Under the pieces are notes generated by a model, which saw nothing but the letters and a program-made list of their open reading frames with translations, was not told where the DNA came from and did no database searches. Of a stretch of DNA of 64,000 nucleotides, positions 55,501 to 64,000 are shown one piece after another; position 1 is the first letter of the stretch, and the number at the start of each line of letters is the position of its first letter. The position numbers were made by a program, and so were the translations under genes. The stretch is from Alphaproteobacteria bacterium (GTDB lineage: Bacteria > Pseudomonadota > Alphaproteobacteria > Sphingomonadales > Emcibacteraceae): positions 62,001 to 126,000 of the forward strand of contig JAGREE010000009.1 of assembly GCA_020446675.1 (NCBI GenBank). Reading direction: 5' to 3'.

Positions 55501-57219
55501 TTAAATTCCTTCTAATTTCAGGGACCATAAAATAGTCGTAACAGACCCTTGCGTTCCTCCAGACAAAACAAGCTGTTTACAGGTTGAAATTTTTCCTGCA
55601 TCGCCAAAATAAACGCTGTCTTCTACTTTAAGTGAACCGCCACGATGTCTGAACTGCCATGTTTCACCATTCGTCAAACCCAGATAAACCATTTCGCCAG
55701 CCTTGCTTAGGGTCACGGAAATATCCGGATGAAGATGAAATCTGACGGAATAGGGTATATTTTCTGTAGATTTACTTGATATATCCTGCTCAATGATATC
55801 CTCTCCGCGAATATCTTCTCCCGTTTCATTCATATAGATAAGTCGCTTGTGCAGATATCCATACGGATCTACATAGCCATCATGTTCTGACTCGACCAGA
55901 ATGTGACCGTCCTCATGAATGGATTTGCTTTCCATTCTCGATACCCCACGGCCGATCAGGCCATCTTCACGAATGGTACTGCTGTCCTGATCATTGAGTA
56001 TCAGTGTTGAATGTGCCGATGATCCTCTTGAACTGGTTCTTAGATCATAACCTGCGGTATCGTCAATAAAGGACGCATCCCCGCAATTAACGATAAGTCG
56101 ATGAGCCCCGCGGGTCATTTCAAATGAATGGGTTCCACTATGGCAATTGCGGCTCATTTCAACCTCAGCGGGAGGGCCAACATCAAAAAGGATAATGCTT
56201 TTTCCCTTTGCTATTCTGGCAAATCCACTTTGCTCCAGTGAGCTCAAATTTATGTCATTCTGTCCGGATTTAAGAAGGCATGAATAAATATCTTCATGGT
56301 TATGAATTGTTGTCCCGTTAAATAAGGGTAACTTTCCGTCACCTTGAATAATCGCTTTCAGATTTGATGCCATTCTTGAAACGGCAGATTTTAATTCTTC
56401 GGGAACTGATCTTCCTACCTGCTGAAATGATTGTATAAGCAGCACCAGATTCATATAGAGATGAAGTTGTTCCTGAGGATTTCTGCTGCGAATTCCACCA
56501 TCCGCGAGAATTTCCTTACCCAATGTAAATTTTAAAAGGGAAACCCCTTCCCTGTACCATTCATCGCCGCCCGGTATAAATAATCCTGCAAAAATTAAAC
56601 CTACAAGGGTTTTAAGGGCATCCGGACCTTCCGGAAGATCGGATGATAACTTCATAAGATGGCGAGCGCTACGGGCCATAATATCCAATACCCTGCCCCT
56701 ATAGATCACATCATCCGTATCCAGAATTAGTGGGGTATAAATGAGCCAGTTTGAAATTCGCTCCGCCACCACATCAACTCGCCATGAAATTTCCCCCCAT
56801 TGCGTATTCTGATCTATCCAGCTTTCTACCAGCTTTTGCGCTCTTCTTTTTGCACCATCACGGTCTACAGCCTGGTTTAAATCCCTTAACCAGCCAAAAG
56901 AATGAAGATATTCAAGCCAACTTTCACTTAAATTTGAAGCTTTCCAGATTTCCCCGGCGGACCACAAATTTTGTGTATTATCGGGGTTTTTCAGCACATG
57001 TCCGCCAGCAATGATTTTGCCGCTGACAATCTGGGTTCCTGCAGTGACGGAGCCTGACCAGATATCTTTTGGTGTACCCAGAAGACGAAGCGGGTTTTCA
57101 CCTCTTAAACTTAAATCATGATAAAAACTGCTGTGTTTTGCCTTGCTTAGCGCTTTGGCAATAGGGTTTTTTATCTTCGAGCCCGAAGAAGAGACTGGTT
57201 TTCGGCGAAGCTGAGCCAT
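55501..57219 (-). CDS. heparinase II/III-family protein
   Basis: A 572-residue protein of the heparinase II/III family, found next to purH in most alphaproteobacteria, where it is thought to act on cell-surface or exopolysaccharide rather than heparin. An alpha-helical toroid-like N-terminal half (NWLIYTPLILDTDDVIYRGRVLDIMARS) leads to the beta-rich C-terminal half with CHSGTHSFEMTRGAHRLIVNCGDASF and SSRGSSAHSTLILNDQDSS. No clear signal peptide. GGAG precedes the ATG. Substrate unknown. Confidence 0.88.
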   Translation of the reverse strand: MAQLRRKPVSSSGSKIKNPIAKALSKAKHSSFYHDLSLRGENPLRLLGTPKDIWSGSVTAGTQIVSGKIIAGGHVLKNPDNTQNLWSAGEIWKASNLSESWLEYLHSFGWLRDLNQAVDRDGAKRRAQKLVESWIDQNTQWGEISWRVDVVAERISNWLIYTPLILDTDDVIYRGRVLDIMARSARHLMKLSSDLPEGPDALKTLVGLIFAGLFIPGGDEWYREGVSLLKFTLGKEILADGGIRSRNPQEQLHLYMNLVLLIQSFQQVGRSVPEELKSAVSRMASNLKAIIQGDGKLPLFNGTTIHNHEDIYSCLLKSGQNDINLSSLEQSGFARIAKGKSIILFDVGPPAEVEMSRNCHSGTHSFEMTRGAHRLIVNCGDASFIDDTAGYDLRTSSRGSSAHSTLILNDQDSSTIREDGLIGRGVSRMESKSIHEDGHILVESEHDGYVDPYGYLHKRLIYMNETGEDIRGEDIIEQDISSKSTENIPYSVRFHLHPDISVTLSKAGEMVYLGLTNGETWQFRHRGGSLKVEDSVYFGDAGKISTCKQLVLSGGTQGSVTTILWSLKLEGI

Positions 57220-57307
57220 ATATGTTTTTTTCTCCGTCTGGATATGCGCCTGATGACCAACCTTACCATAAATTCATACAAGGTTTTAGTGATAAGCCTG
57301 TTTTTCC

Positions 57308-57979
57308 CTAATACTTCTTTATTCCTCTTAACGCCCTGATATTTTCAGCATATTTATCAGGACCCCCGGCAAATGTGGCTGTACCCGCAACAAGGACATC
57401 TGCACCAGCATCAATGACATTTTGTGCCGTCTCGATATTAATTCCTCCATCAACCTGAAGATCAATACGCCTACCTTCTTTTTCGATCATTGCCCGCACT
57501 TTGCCTATTTTCTCAAGAGATGATGGTATAAATTTCTGTCCGCCAAATCCGGGATTAACGCTCATAATTAATATAAGGTCTACCAAATCCATTACATTTT
57601 CTATCATGTTTACAGGGGTGCCCGGATTTAAGGATATCCCCGCTTTTTTTCCTAATGACCTGATTAATTGTAAAGTACGGTGAAAATGTGGCGTTGCCTC
57701 GGCGTGGATCGTTATTATATCAGCCCCTGCATCAGCAAATGCATTAATATAGGGATCAACTGGCTCAATCATCAAATGAACATCAAATATTTTATCGCTA
57801 TGTGGGCGGATCGCCTTAACAACATCAGGACCAATGGTGATGTTCGGCACGAAATGCCCGTCCATAACATCAACATGAATATAATCTGCTCCCGCTTCAG
57901 TAATTGCTGCGACTTCCTGCCCCAGTCTGGCAAAGTCAGCCGATAATATGGAAGGTGCTATTTTAATATTTGATGCCAT
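57308..57979 (-). CDS. rpe: ribulose-5-phosphate 3-epimerase
   Basis: Interconverts ribulose- and xylulose-5-phosphate in the pentose phosphate and Calvin pathways. The 223-residue TIM barrel shows [60 protein letters not shown] and [17 protein letters not shown] precedes the ATG. It lies 24 bases after rsmB, likely in the same transcript. Confidence 0.97.
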   Translation of the reverse strand: MASNIKIAPSILSADFARLGQEVAAITEAGADYIHVDVMDGHFVPNITIGPDVVKAIRPHSDKIFDVHLMIEPVDPYINAFADAGADIITIHAEATPHFHRTLQLIRSLGKKAGISLNPGTPVNMIENVMDLVDLILIMSVNPGFGGQKFIPSSLEKIGKVRAMIEKEGRRIDLQVDGGINIETAQNVIDAGADVLVAGTATFAGGPDKYAENIRALRGIKKY

Positions 57980-58003
57980 CTTTAGTCCTCATAATGTTAA
58001 AAG

Positions 58004-59296
58004 TCACATCTTAATCAGTCTGGAAATAAAAAACCCATCCATGCCACCTTCATAATAATGTGGTAGCGTCTGGACATCTCCGGTCTCAAGAATTGCCTGC
58101 TCAAGCCCTGGCAATTCTTCTGCTTTGATCTCTTTTCGTTTTAACGAGCTGTTCCGCTGCAGTAAAGCCTTAATCTGATCGGGGCCTTCCTGTTTTTCCA
58201 TGGAACAGACTGAATAGATCATTATTCCACCAGTATTTAGCAATGTGACTGCATGATCCAGCATCTTTGTCTGTAATTTTGCCAGTTCTGAAACATCCTC
58301 CTGTTTCCTAATATGCAGTATTTCAGGGTGCCGCCGAATAGTTCCTGTAGAGGAGCATGGCGCATCCAGCAAAATAAAATCAAATTTTTTCAAAGGCTTA
58401 AAGGCAAGTACATCTGACGTCACGACGTCAACTTCAAGGTTTAACCGGCCAATATTTTCTTTTAAACGCTCAAGACGACTTTCTGAAAAATCAACGGCGG
58501 TTACTTTTGCCCCTCTGGCCGCCGACTGGGCCGTTTTGCCCCCCGGGGCCGCACAAAGATCAAGCACGTCATCGGCCTCCTTGGCCCCAAGCAGGGTTTC
58601 CGGAATACGGGCCGCCATATCCTGAACCCACCAGTGTCCTTCATTATAACCGGGTAGTTCGGTTATTTTTCCAGCTTTATTAATTCTGATACTGCCTCCC
58701 GGGACAACTTTACCACTTAGTTGGACGGCCCAAAGATTTTTGTCGCAATCCGGTTTAAGACTAATATCAAGCGGAGCTTCCGAAAGCACGGCACCAAGAA
58801 TATATTTAACCGCTTCCGTTCCATACCGCTCATCCCAACTTTTTAGTATCCAGTCAGGAAAATTAAGTCGCGTATTGCCAAATTTTTTCAAAAGCATTTC
58901 ACGGTCCTGATCAACCCTGCGCAGGAGTGCATTGACCGTGTTTTTTAAATAATGAAGCTTCTTTGATACGCATTTATCAACCAGCTCCACCGAACTATTG
59001 ACTGCTGCATAGGCCGGAACCTCTGAATATAAAAGTTGCGCTATTCCCAGTCTGAGGACATGGCGTATCTGCATCTGGGTATTGCCTAACTTCTTTTTAG
59101 TACAATGGTTTATAATTTTATCAAGTTGTCCGAGACGTCTTATTGTCGTTGCAGTAATATGGCGGACAAATCCCCTGTCCCGAGCAGAAAATGTGTTAGA
59201 GAATTTATTGATCGCACCATCAAGCGTTGCCCCCTCATCAAGAACTTTCTTTAGAATATTCAAGGCCGCAACCCTGCTTTTAATTTCACTGGTCAT
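58004..59296 (-). CDS. rsmB: 16S rRNA (cytosine-967-C5)-methyltransferase RsmB
   Basis: An RsmB/NOL1-type m5C methyltransferase of 430 residues. An N-terminal NusB-like helical domain (ARDRGFVRHITATTIRRLGQLD) leads to the SAM domain with LDLCAAPGGKTAQSAA. The two catalytic cysteines lie in LLDAPCSSTGTIRRHPEI and MIYSVCSMEKQEG. It is divergent from the SDHAF4 gene, an arrangement kept in many alphaproteobacteria. Confidence 0.94.
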   Translation of the reverse strand: MTSEIKSRVAALNILKKVLDEGATLDGAINKFSNTFSARDRGFVRHITATTIRRLGQLDKIINHCTKKKLGNTQMQIRHVLRLGIAQLLYSEVPAYAAVNSSVELVDKCVSKKLHYLKNTVNALLRRVDQDREMLLKKFGNTRLNFPDWILKSWDERYGTEAVKYILGAVLSEAPLDISLKPDCDKNLWAVQLSGKVVPGGSIRINKAGKITELPGYNEGHWWVQDMAARIPETLLGAKEADDVLDLCAAPGGKTAQSAARGAKVTAVDFSESRLERLKENIGRLNLEVDVVTSDVLAFKPLKKFDFILLDAPCSSTGTIRRHPEILHIRKQEDVSELAKLQTKMLDHAVTLLNTGGIMIYSVCSMEKQEGPDQIKALLQRNSSLKRKEIKAEELPGLEQAILETGDVQTLPHYYEGGMDGFFISRLIKM

Positions 59297-59467
59297 TTAA
59301 ATTTCCGCTTTCCAACCGGGCAGTATCATAGTGTATATCATTTGCCAAGAGATAGATTTTAATTGTGATGCATTTTGATAAAGGAGTTGATTTCATTTTA
59401 ACGGACATTGGTGTATGTTTAGCAAATTATTTTGCCTATTTGTTTGAAAAATATTTTGGAGCTTATA

Positions 59468-59626
59468 ATGACGGAAAATAAAGTTGTGCCCGAAAAGACA
59501 ACTGAAAATAAAAAGCATAATAAAGAAAAGTCAAACCCACCCGCAAAGGAGCTAGGGGGACGCGAGGGGCCCGATCCCGTTCGTTATGGCGACTGGGAAA
59601 ATAAGGGCATCGCTTCAGATTTTTAA
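59468..59626 (+). CDS. DUF1674 / succinate dehydrogenase assembly factor 4 homologue
   Basis: A 52-residue protein. The C-terminal KELGGREGPDPVRYGDWENKGIASDF region matches the DUF1674 signature, also found in mitochondrial SDHAF4, which binds the flavinated SdhA subunit. The Lys/Glu-rich first half is not conserved. GGAG stands seven bases before the ATG at 59468; the in-frame start at 59432 would add 12 hydrophobic residues with no ribosome binding site. Divergent from rsmB and 13 bases ahead of the hydroxylase gene. Confidence 0.92.
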   Translation: MTENKVVPEKTTENKKHNKEKSNPPAKELGGREGPDPVRYGDWENKGIASDF

Positions 59627-59639
59627 GGATATATTTTTT

Positions 59640-60467
59640 ATGGATTTTCTGGTTGAACATGAACAGGTCATAAGGGTCGGTGTTTTTTTAGCTATTCTGG
59701 TTTTATTAAGTGGTCTGGAATTTTTGATCCCTTTGGCCAAGCGACGATTAAGCCGTCCAACGCAATGGTTCACCAATCTGGTAATAGTCCTACTTGATAA
59801 CCTGACACTCAAAATAGTCTTTCCCCTACTTGCCGCCGGTGTTGCAAAATATGCCAATGATAATGGTTATGGGCTTTTTAATATAATATCTGCCCCATAC
59901 TGGGTTAGCTTCGTTTTATCGTTAATACTGCTGGATCTTCTTATTTATACGCAGCATGTCATGATGCATAGAATTCCCATCTTATGGCGCTTCCACCGCA
60001 TGCATCATACGGAACTCGGCCTTGATGCAACGTCTGCGTTACGGTTTCACCCGATAGAAATTATTATTTCAATGTTGATTAAAATGGGATTTGTCCTGAT
60101 CATGGGTATACCTGTTGCAGCGGTGATCATCTTTGAGGTCCTTTTAAATGGCTTGGCTCTCTTTAACCACAGCAATATTAAACTTCCGGAAATTATCGAG
60201 AAACCCCTTCGACGAATTATAATTACACCGGAAATTCACTGGATTCATCATTCCGAACTGCCCTTCGAAACCAACAGCAATTATGGTTTTAACTTATCCC
60301 TTTGGGACAGGCTCTTTTCCACTTATATTGATAAACCAAAGCAAAGTTATAAAGAGTTAAGGCAGGGACTTCATGAGTTTGGCTTTAAGGAGCCATTAAA
60401 TGTATTGGAATTATTAGTTTCCCCCTTTAAAGAGTATCCGGCAAAGGGAGATAAGAAAATCAAATGA
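59640..60467 (+). CDS. sterol desaturase/fatty acid hydroxylase-family membrane protein
   Basis: A di-iron membrane hydroxylase or desaturase of the FA_hydroxylase family; substrate unknown. Its 275 residues include several hydrophobic helices and the histidine motifs HVMMH, HRMHHT and HWIHHSE. The start at 59640 (AAGGA 10 bases upstream) is preferred to the in-frame ATG at 59586, which overlaps the SDHAF4 gene. Its stop overlaps the patatin gene by ATGA. An acyl-chain or sterol-like lipid is a reasonable guess. Confidence 0.88.
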   Translation: MDFLVEHEQVIRVGVFLAILVLLSGLEFLIPLAKRRLSRPTQWFTNLVIVLLDNLTLKIVFPLLAAGVAKYANDNGYGLFNIISAPYWVSFVLSLILLDLLIYTQHVMMHRIPILWRFHRMHHTELGLDATSALRFHPIEIIISMLIKMGFVLIMGIPVAAVIIFEVLLNGLALFNHSNIKLPEIIEKPLRRIIITPEIHWIHHSELPFETNSNYGFNLSLWDRLFSTYIDKPKQSYKELRQGLHEFGFKEPLNVLELLVSPFKEYPAKGDKKIK

Positions 60468-62965
60468 AAGAAAAAGAATTAAGACTAGCATTGGTTTGTT
60501 TTGGCGGAGTATCACTAGCGATTTATATTCATGGTGTCAGTAAGGAAATTCTTAAACTTGCCCGTGCCTCAAAAGCAATACATGTCAGTGCCGATCCGAA
60601 CGATATTACAAGAAATAAATATATTTACCCCAATAATAATGTAACCGATATTCCTGATACCGAACTGGTATATTTTGATATTTTGAAGAGTTTTGCGCCT
60701 GAGCTTGATCTCAGGGTTATTATTGACACGATCGCCGGTGCTTCCGCTGGCGGAATGAACAGCGTATTTCTGGGAAGGGCAATTGCCCATGATTTAAATT
60801 TTGATCATTTAAGATATCACTGGCTTATTGAAGCGGATGTCGACAATCTGAAAGGTGAAAAGAAAAAGGCAAGTAAACTTGATAAGCTGATCACCATTCC
60901 TCTTATCAATATACTAAGCGGGAAATTTCTGGGTAAAGGGAATTTAAGCTCAAAGGTAAAAGAAAAATTGCCTGCTCTCCTTAATATCTGGGATTTGAAA
61001 CCACCCTTTGATGGAGAGCATTTGCTAAAGCTTGTATATAACGGTCTTAAAGCAATGGGTAAGGTAAATTATCATTCTTTGCTTCCCCGCGGCCATAAAC
61101 TGGAACTTTTTGTCACCCTGACTGACTTTTATGGTTATAAAAGACCCATCCTTCTAAATGATCCGCCTGTTATTACTGAACTTGAACATCGGCATACATT
61201 GAAATTCAGTTATTTCAAGAAGGCCACTGCCGATCAGGACGCTATTATAGAAAGTGATTTTGATGATCATGATTTACCGTCGCTTAGTTTTGCTGCACGG
61301 GCAACATCCTGTTTTCCTGGCGCCTTTCCGCCGGCACAGTTAAGGGAAACGGAAAGGTTTTTTAAGAAACTTGGTCTTGCATGGGATAATAAAGACGACT
61401 TTATAAAAAATAATTTCAAAGAATATGCCCGTGCCGGGGTTAATCCTGAATTGACTTCATTTATTGATGGGAGCATTCTTAATAACAAACCTTTTGATAA
61501 GGCTATCTCTGCTATCCATGATCGACCCGCTTTTCGTGAAGTCAGTCGCCGTATCATTTATATTGATCCTAACCCTGAGAAACTTAGAGCTAAAGCAACT
61601 GGTGCTCCGCCAGCAATGCTCAATACCCTTAAAGGGGCTATGTCAGATATTCCGATGAACGAGCCAATGCATGACGACCTACAGGAAATTTATAATCATA
61701 ATCAAAAAGTTATTACCATTAAATCCGTTGTCGAATCCGTAAAACCAAGCATCCAGAAATTAGTGTATGACGTATCCCCAAAGAAATTCAAAAAGACAAC
61801 AACAGCCAAACAGCTGGCTGAATGGAGAAATCTGGCAAGCGCCCGTGCTGTTACTGAAGCAGGGTACTCATATGAGGCTTATGCAAGGCTGAAAATCCGT
61901 AGCACGGTTGCCGACATTACCGAACGACTGGGGGATATTTGTGATTTGGCACCGGGAAGCAAAGAAAGGCGACGCATTTTTTCAATGTTCCAGTGCTGGA
62001 TATTAAAAGACAACTTGGGTGAAAGTCTTCTTTTCGGCGAACATGGAAGTGTCAGGAAAACGGGATTGTTTCAATGGACGACTTCTTTTATAAAAAGGCC
62101 AAAAGGGCTGGAAACGTTGCCAACCTGGGTTAACTTTATAATTAATTTCGACGTAAACTATCAAAGACGAAGACTTCAGTTCCTAATTCAGGACCTAAAC
62201 AGCCAATATACTGAATATCCGGACCATGTCCGGGAGCTTGATGATTTTAAAATGTCTTTATATCAAATACTGGAAGATCTTAAAGTTTTAGGCTCACTTG
62301 AGAGGCTTGATGAAAAACAAATCACCGTAATAAGAAATACCATTTTAAAAATAACTGACTTTCCATTCACCGATGATATGACCTGTAGTCGAAACCTTGC
62401 CTATCTGGAAGAGCATGATCAGGATGTTGATAATATTCTCCAAACTGTGTGTCAGGCTATTAATCTGGATAATATACGCAAGAAAACCGACAAGCTTGTT
62501 GTCAGCCAGCTTAATAATGCCTGGAATGATGACTTTAAAAACAATCTTATCACAAGCTATCTTGGTTTCGCGTTTTGGGACGTTATTACATTTTCAATCA
62601 TGGGATCAAAATCGATTGGAGAATTTGATGAAATTCTTGTCAACCGCATTAGTCCTAATGATGATCTGGTCCTTAAATCAGATCCGCTTGAAATGCCTCT
62701 GAAAGGAACCGCCATGAGAAGCTTCGGGGCATTCTTCAGCAGAGAAGACAGAGAAAATGATTATTTTTGGGGTCGTCTGAATGGCGCCGAACGGCTGATT
62801 GACCTGCTTTACAGACAGGCTAAGGCAGAAGGCGTCGCTGACAAATTTAATTTGATTGAACTGAAAAAGCGCGCTTTTAAAACCATCCTTGAAGCTGAAA
62901 AAGAGCATTTGAATACGATCCCGGAGCTTTTTGCAACAATTGAGGCGAGAATCGCTGCTCTATAA
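60464..62965 (+). CDS. patatin-like phospholipase (large, DUF3376-type)
   Basis: A serine lipid hydrolase of 833 residues. The glycine-rich oxyanion loop is CFGGVSLAIYIHG, the nucleophile serine is residue 94 in GASAGGMNSVF, and the catalytic aspartate is in FIDGSILNNKPF near residue 335. After the patatin domain (to about 370) the rest is a long helical region of the sort seen in DUF3376 patatins. No signal peptide. It is translationally coupled to the hydroxylase gene and convergent with sufT, ending one base before its stop. Confidence 0.9.
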   Translation: MKEKELRLALVCFGGVSLAIYIHGVSKEILKLARASKAIHVSADPNDITRNKYIYPNNNVTDIPDTELVYFDILKSFAPELDLRVIIDTIAGASAGGMNSVFLGRAIAHDLNFDHLRYHWLIEADVDNLKGEKKKASKLDKLITIPLINILSGKFLGKGNLSSKVKEKLPALLNIWDLKPPFDGEHLLKLVYNGLKAMGKVNYHSLLPRGHKLELFVTLTDFYGYKRPILLNDPPVITELEHRHTLKFSYFKKATADQDAIIESDFDDHDLPSLSFAARATSCFPGAFPPAQLRETERFFKKLGLAWDNKDDFIKNNFKEYARAGVNPELTSFIDGSILNNKPFDKAISAIHDRPAFREVSRRIIYIDPNPEKLRAKATGAPPAMLNTLKGAMSDIPMNEPMHDDLQEIYNHNQKVITIKSVVESVKPSIQKLVYDVSPKKFKKTTTAKQLAEWRNLASARAVTEAGYSYEAYARLKIRSTVADITERLGDICDLAPGSKERRRIFSMFQCWILKDNLGESLLFGEHGSVRKTGLFQWTTSFIKRPKGLETLPTWVNFIINFDVNYQRRRLQFLIQDLNSQYTEYPDHVRELDDFKMSLYQILEDLKVLGSLERLDEKQITVIRNTILKITDFPFTDDMTCSRNLAYLEEHDQDVDNILQTVCQAINLDNIRKKTDKLVVSQLNNAWNDDFKNNLITSYLGFAFWDVITFSIMGSKSIGEFDEILVNRISPNDDLVLKSDPLEMPLKGTAMRSFGAFFSREDRENDYFWGRLNGAERLIDLLYRQAKAEGVADKFNLIELKKRAFKTILEAEKEHLNTIPELFATIEARIAAL

Positions 62966-63379
62966 TTACATAAAGCCCATTTCCAGTCGCGCTGCTTCCG
63001 ACATCATTGACATATCCCATGGCGGCTCCCAGACGAGAGCCACTTTTACATCGCCGACATTTTCAATTTCACGAATGCGATATTCCACCTCTCCCGGCAT
63101 CGATTCCGCAACCGGGCAGTGGGGAGAGGTTAATGTCATGGTTATAACAATATCGGCATAATCATCAACATCAATATCGTATATAAGTCCCAACTCATAA
63201 ATATTGACGGGAATTTCAGGATCATATATTTCACGGAGCTTTTCGGCCGCCAAATTCTGCAAAGTCCTTTTTTCCTCAGCACTGATGGGCTCTCCCCGAT
63301 TGCCAGGAATTTCTTCAGAAGACTTTTTCACGTCCTCCTCTTTGGGCTGCTGGTTTAAAAATCCATCTAAAAAGCTCAT
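62966..63379 (-). CDS. sufT: SUF-system Fe-S assembly protein SufT (DUF59/MIP18-like)
   Basis: A 137-residue MIP18/DUF59 protein that aids Fe-S maturation. EKLREIYDPEIPVNIYELGLIYDI, the conserved cysteine in TLTSPHCPVAESMP and VWEPPWDMSMMSEAARLEMG are typical of the SufT/YitW branch. AGGGAAG precedes the ATG. It directly follows sufS, as the last gene of a suf operon extending beyond the right edge. Confidence 0.95.
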   Translation of the reverse strand: MSFLDGFLNQQPKEEDVKKSSEEIPGNRGEPISAEEKRTLQNLAAEKLREIYDPEIPVNIYELGLIYDIDVDDYADIVITMTLTSPHCPVAESMPGEVEYRIREIENVGDVKVALVWEPPWDMSMMSEAARLEMGFM

Positions 63380-63393
63380 GTTATCTTCCCTGA

Positions 63394-64000
63394 TTAAGCA
63401 AAAATTCTGTTTACTTTATGAAGGCCGTCAATAAACCGGTCTACTTCTTCAATTGTATTATAAAGTCCAAATGAAGCCCGTGCCGTTGCCGGAATATCCA
63501 TAAAATCCATTACTGGCTGCGCACAATGATGCCCGGTACGAATAGCGATACCATCCTGATCCAATATTGTCCCAATATCGTGTGGGTGGGCCGATTTCAT
63601 TGTGAAGGATAAAATGCCCGCCATGTCATCCGCCTGTCCGCGCAGCTCAATTCCTTCTACGTCTTTAATTTTTTCGAGGGCGTAATCAAGCAGCATTTGC
63701 TCATGTTGATGAATATTATCAATGCCCAATCCAGTGATATAATCCAATGCTACCGCGAGCCCGATACCGCCGACAATATGCGGAGTGCCCGCTTCAAATT
63801 TATGTGGTAATTCATTAAAAGTCGTCTTCTCGAAGGTAACACTGCGGATCATATCCCCGCCACCCTGATATGGTGGCATGACGTCAAGCAGGTGCTGTTT
63901 GCCATAAAGAACGCCAACCCCGGTCGGGCCATAAATTTTATGGCCGGAAAAAACATAAAAGTCTGCGTCAAGGTCAACAACATCAACATTTTTATGTGGT
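63394..64000 (-). CDS. sufS: cysteine desulfurase SufS (partial, 5' end outside the window)
   Basis: PLP enzyme delivering sulfur for Fe-S clusters. The frame stays open through position 64000, so the start lies to the right. The visible 200 or so C-terminal residues include the PLP lysine in FSGHKIYGPTGVG, GGGDMIRSV, FEAGTPHIVGGIGLA, and the persulfide cysteine loop RTGHHCAQPVMDF. An internal ATG at 63879 is not the real start. Upstream suf genes are expected beyond the edge. Confidence 0.95.
   Translation of the reverse strand, partial: PHKNVDVVDLDADFYVFSGHKIYGPTGVGVLYGKQHLLDVMPPYQGGGDMIRSVTFEKTTFNELPHKFEAGTPHIVGGIGLAVALDYITGLGIDNIHQHEQMLLDYALEKIKDVEGIELRGQADDMAGILSFTMKSAHPHDIGTILDQDGIAIRTGHHCAQPVMDFMDIPATARASFGLYNTIEEVDRFIDGLHKVNRIFA

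Noticed and set aside
59368..59481. A 37-codon ORF in the rsmB-SDHAF4 gap
   Set aside because: It overlaps the start of the SDHAF4 gene, lacks a ribosome binding site and shows no known features.
1..64000. tRNA genes, insertion sequences, prophage and CRISPR anywhere in the window
   Set aside because: No T-loop plus cloverleaf, transposase, integrase, phage structural or repeat-spacer signal was seen in any intergenic region.

Overview
The window is a stretch of chromosome from an alphaproteobacterium with fairly low GC (mid-40s percent by eye, not computed). Lineage markers visible here are an Irr-type Fur regulator, a Mic60/mitofilin-like gene beside hemC-hemD followed by a HemY-domain protein, a DUF1674/SDHAF4 protein, a YlxR-L7Ae fusion beside nusA, the very large NAD-glutamate dehydrogenase, and the order rpsT / mutM / ubiE-ubiB-coaBC-dut. 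A marine order such as Emcibacterales, Kordiimonadales or Sneathiellales would fit, but I cannot place it further. Coding density is high. I see no tRNA, rRNA, CRISPR array, insertion sequence or prophage.

Layout. 1-1,900: rpsT, a small secreted unknown and mutM on the minus strand; dnaA probably lies just outside the left edge. 1,945-6,976: ubiE-ubiB (ubiquinone), coaBC (coenzyme A), dut, an unknown 87-residue protein and a MoeB/ThiF E1-like enzyme, tightly packed on the plus strand. 6,973-10,485: a 2-hydroxyacid dehydrogenase, an SH3-domain exported protein, Irr and a large flavin oxidoreductase. 10,575-19,836: the translation/transcription block rimP-nusA-ylxR-infB-rbfA-truB-rpsO-pnp on the minus strand, with a possible attenuator before rimP and a long hairpin leader before pnp. 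19,991-25,468: trmB, metK (TTG start, perfect inverted repeat upstream), hydrolase, Rieske, YciI-like, gpsA and tsaD. 25,538-29,801: hemC-hemD-Mic60-like-HemY-like. 29,832-33,270: an unusual NIT-Crp/Fnr regulator, beta-carbonic anhydrase and a fatty acid desaturase.

33,301-42,858 is the most accessory-looking part: two NhaC-family carriers surround a lipoprotein D-aminoacylase-like enzyme, a serine beta-lactamase/D-peptidase-family protein, a DAO-type FAD oxidase, an exported amidohydrolase and an asparaginase. Together they look like a scavenging module for modified or D-amino acids and small peptides. 43,111-47,376 encodes a 1,421-residue, extremely acidic PAS-domain protein with a recent internal tandem duplication. 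It is followed by NAD-glutamate dehydrogenase and SelO, with a 14-bp hairpin abutting the selO ribosome binding site. 53,809-59,296: purH, heparinase-like, rpe and rsmB. 59,468-62,965: SDHAF4, a sterol-desaturase-family hydroxylase and a large patatin. 62,966-64,000: sufT and the 3' part of sufS, cut by the window edge.

The strongest leads for something undescribed are: the NIT-Crp regulator with a five-cysteine tail; the giant acidic PAS protein; the beta-grasp-looking small protein coupled to an E1-like enzyme; the possible attenuator of the rimP-nusA operon; and a sequence element shared by two promoter regions of the amino-acid scavenging module. All functional statements are read from sequence motifs and remembered families; no database search was run.
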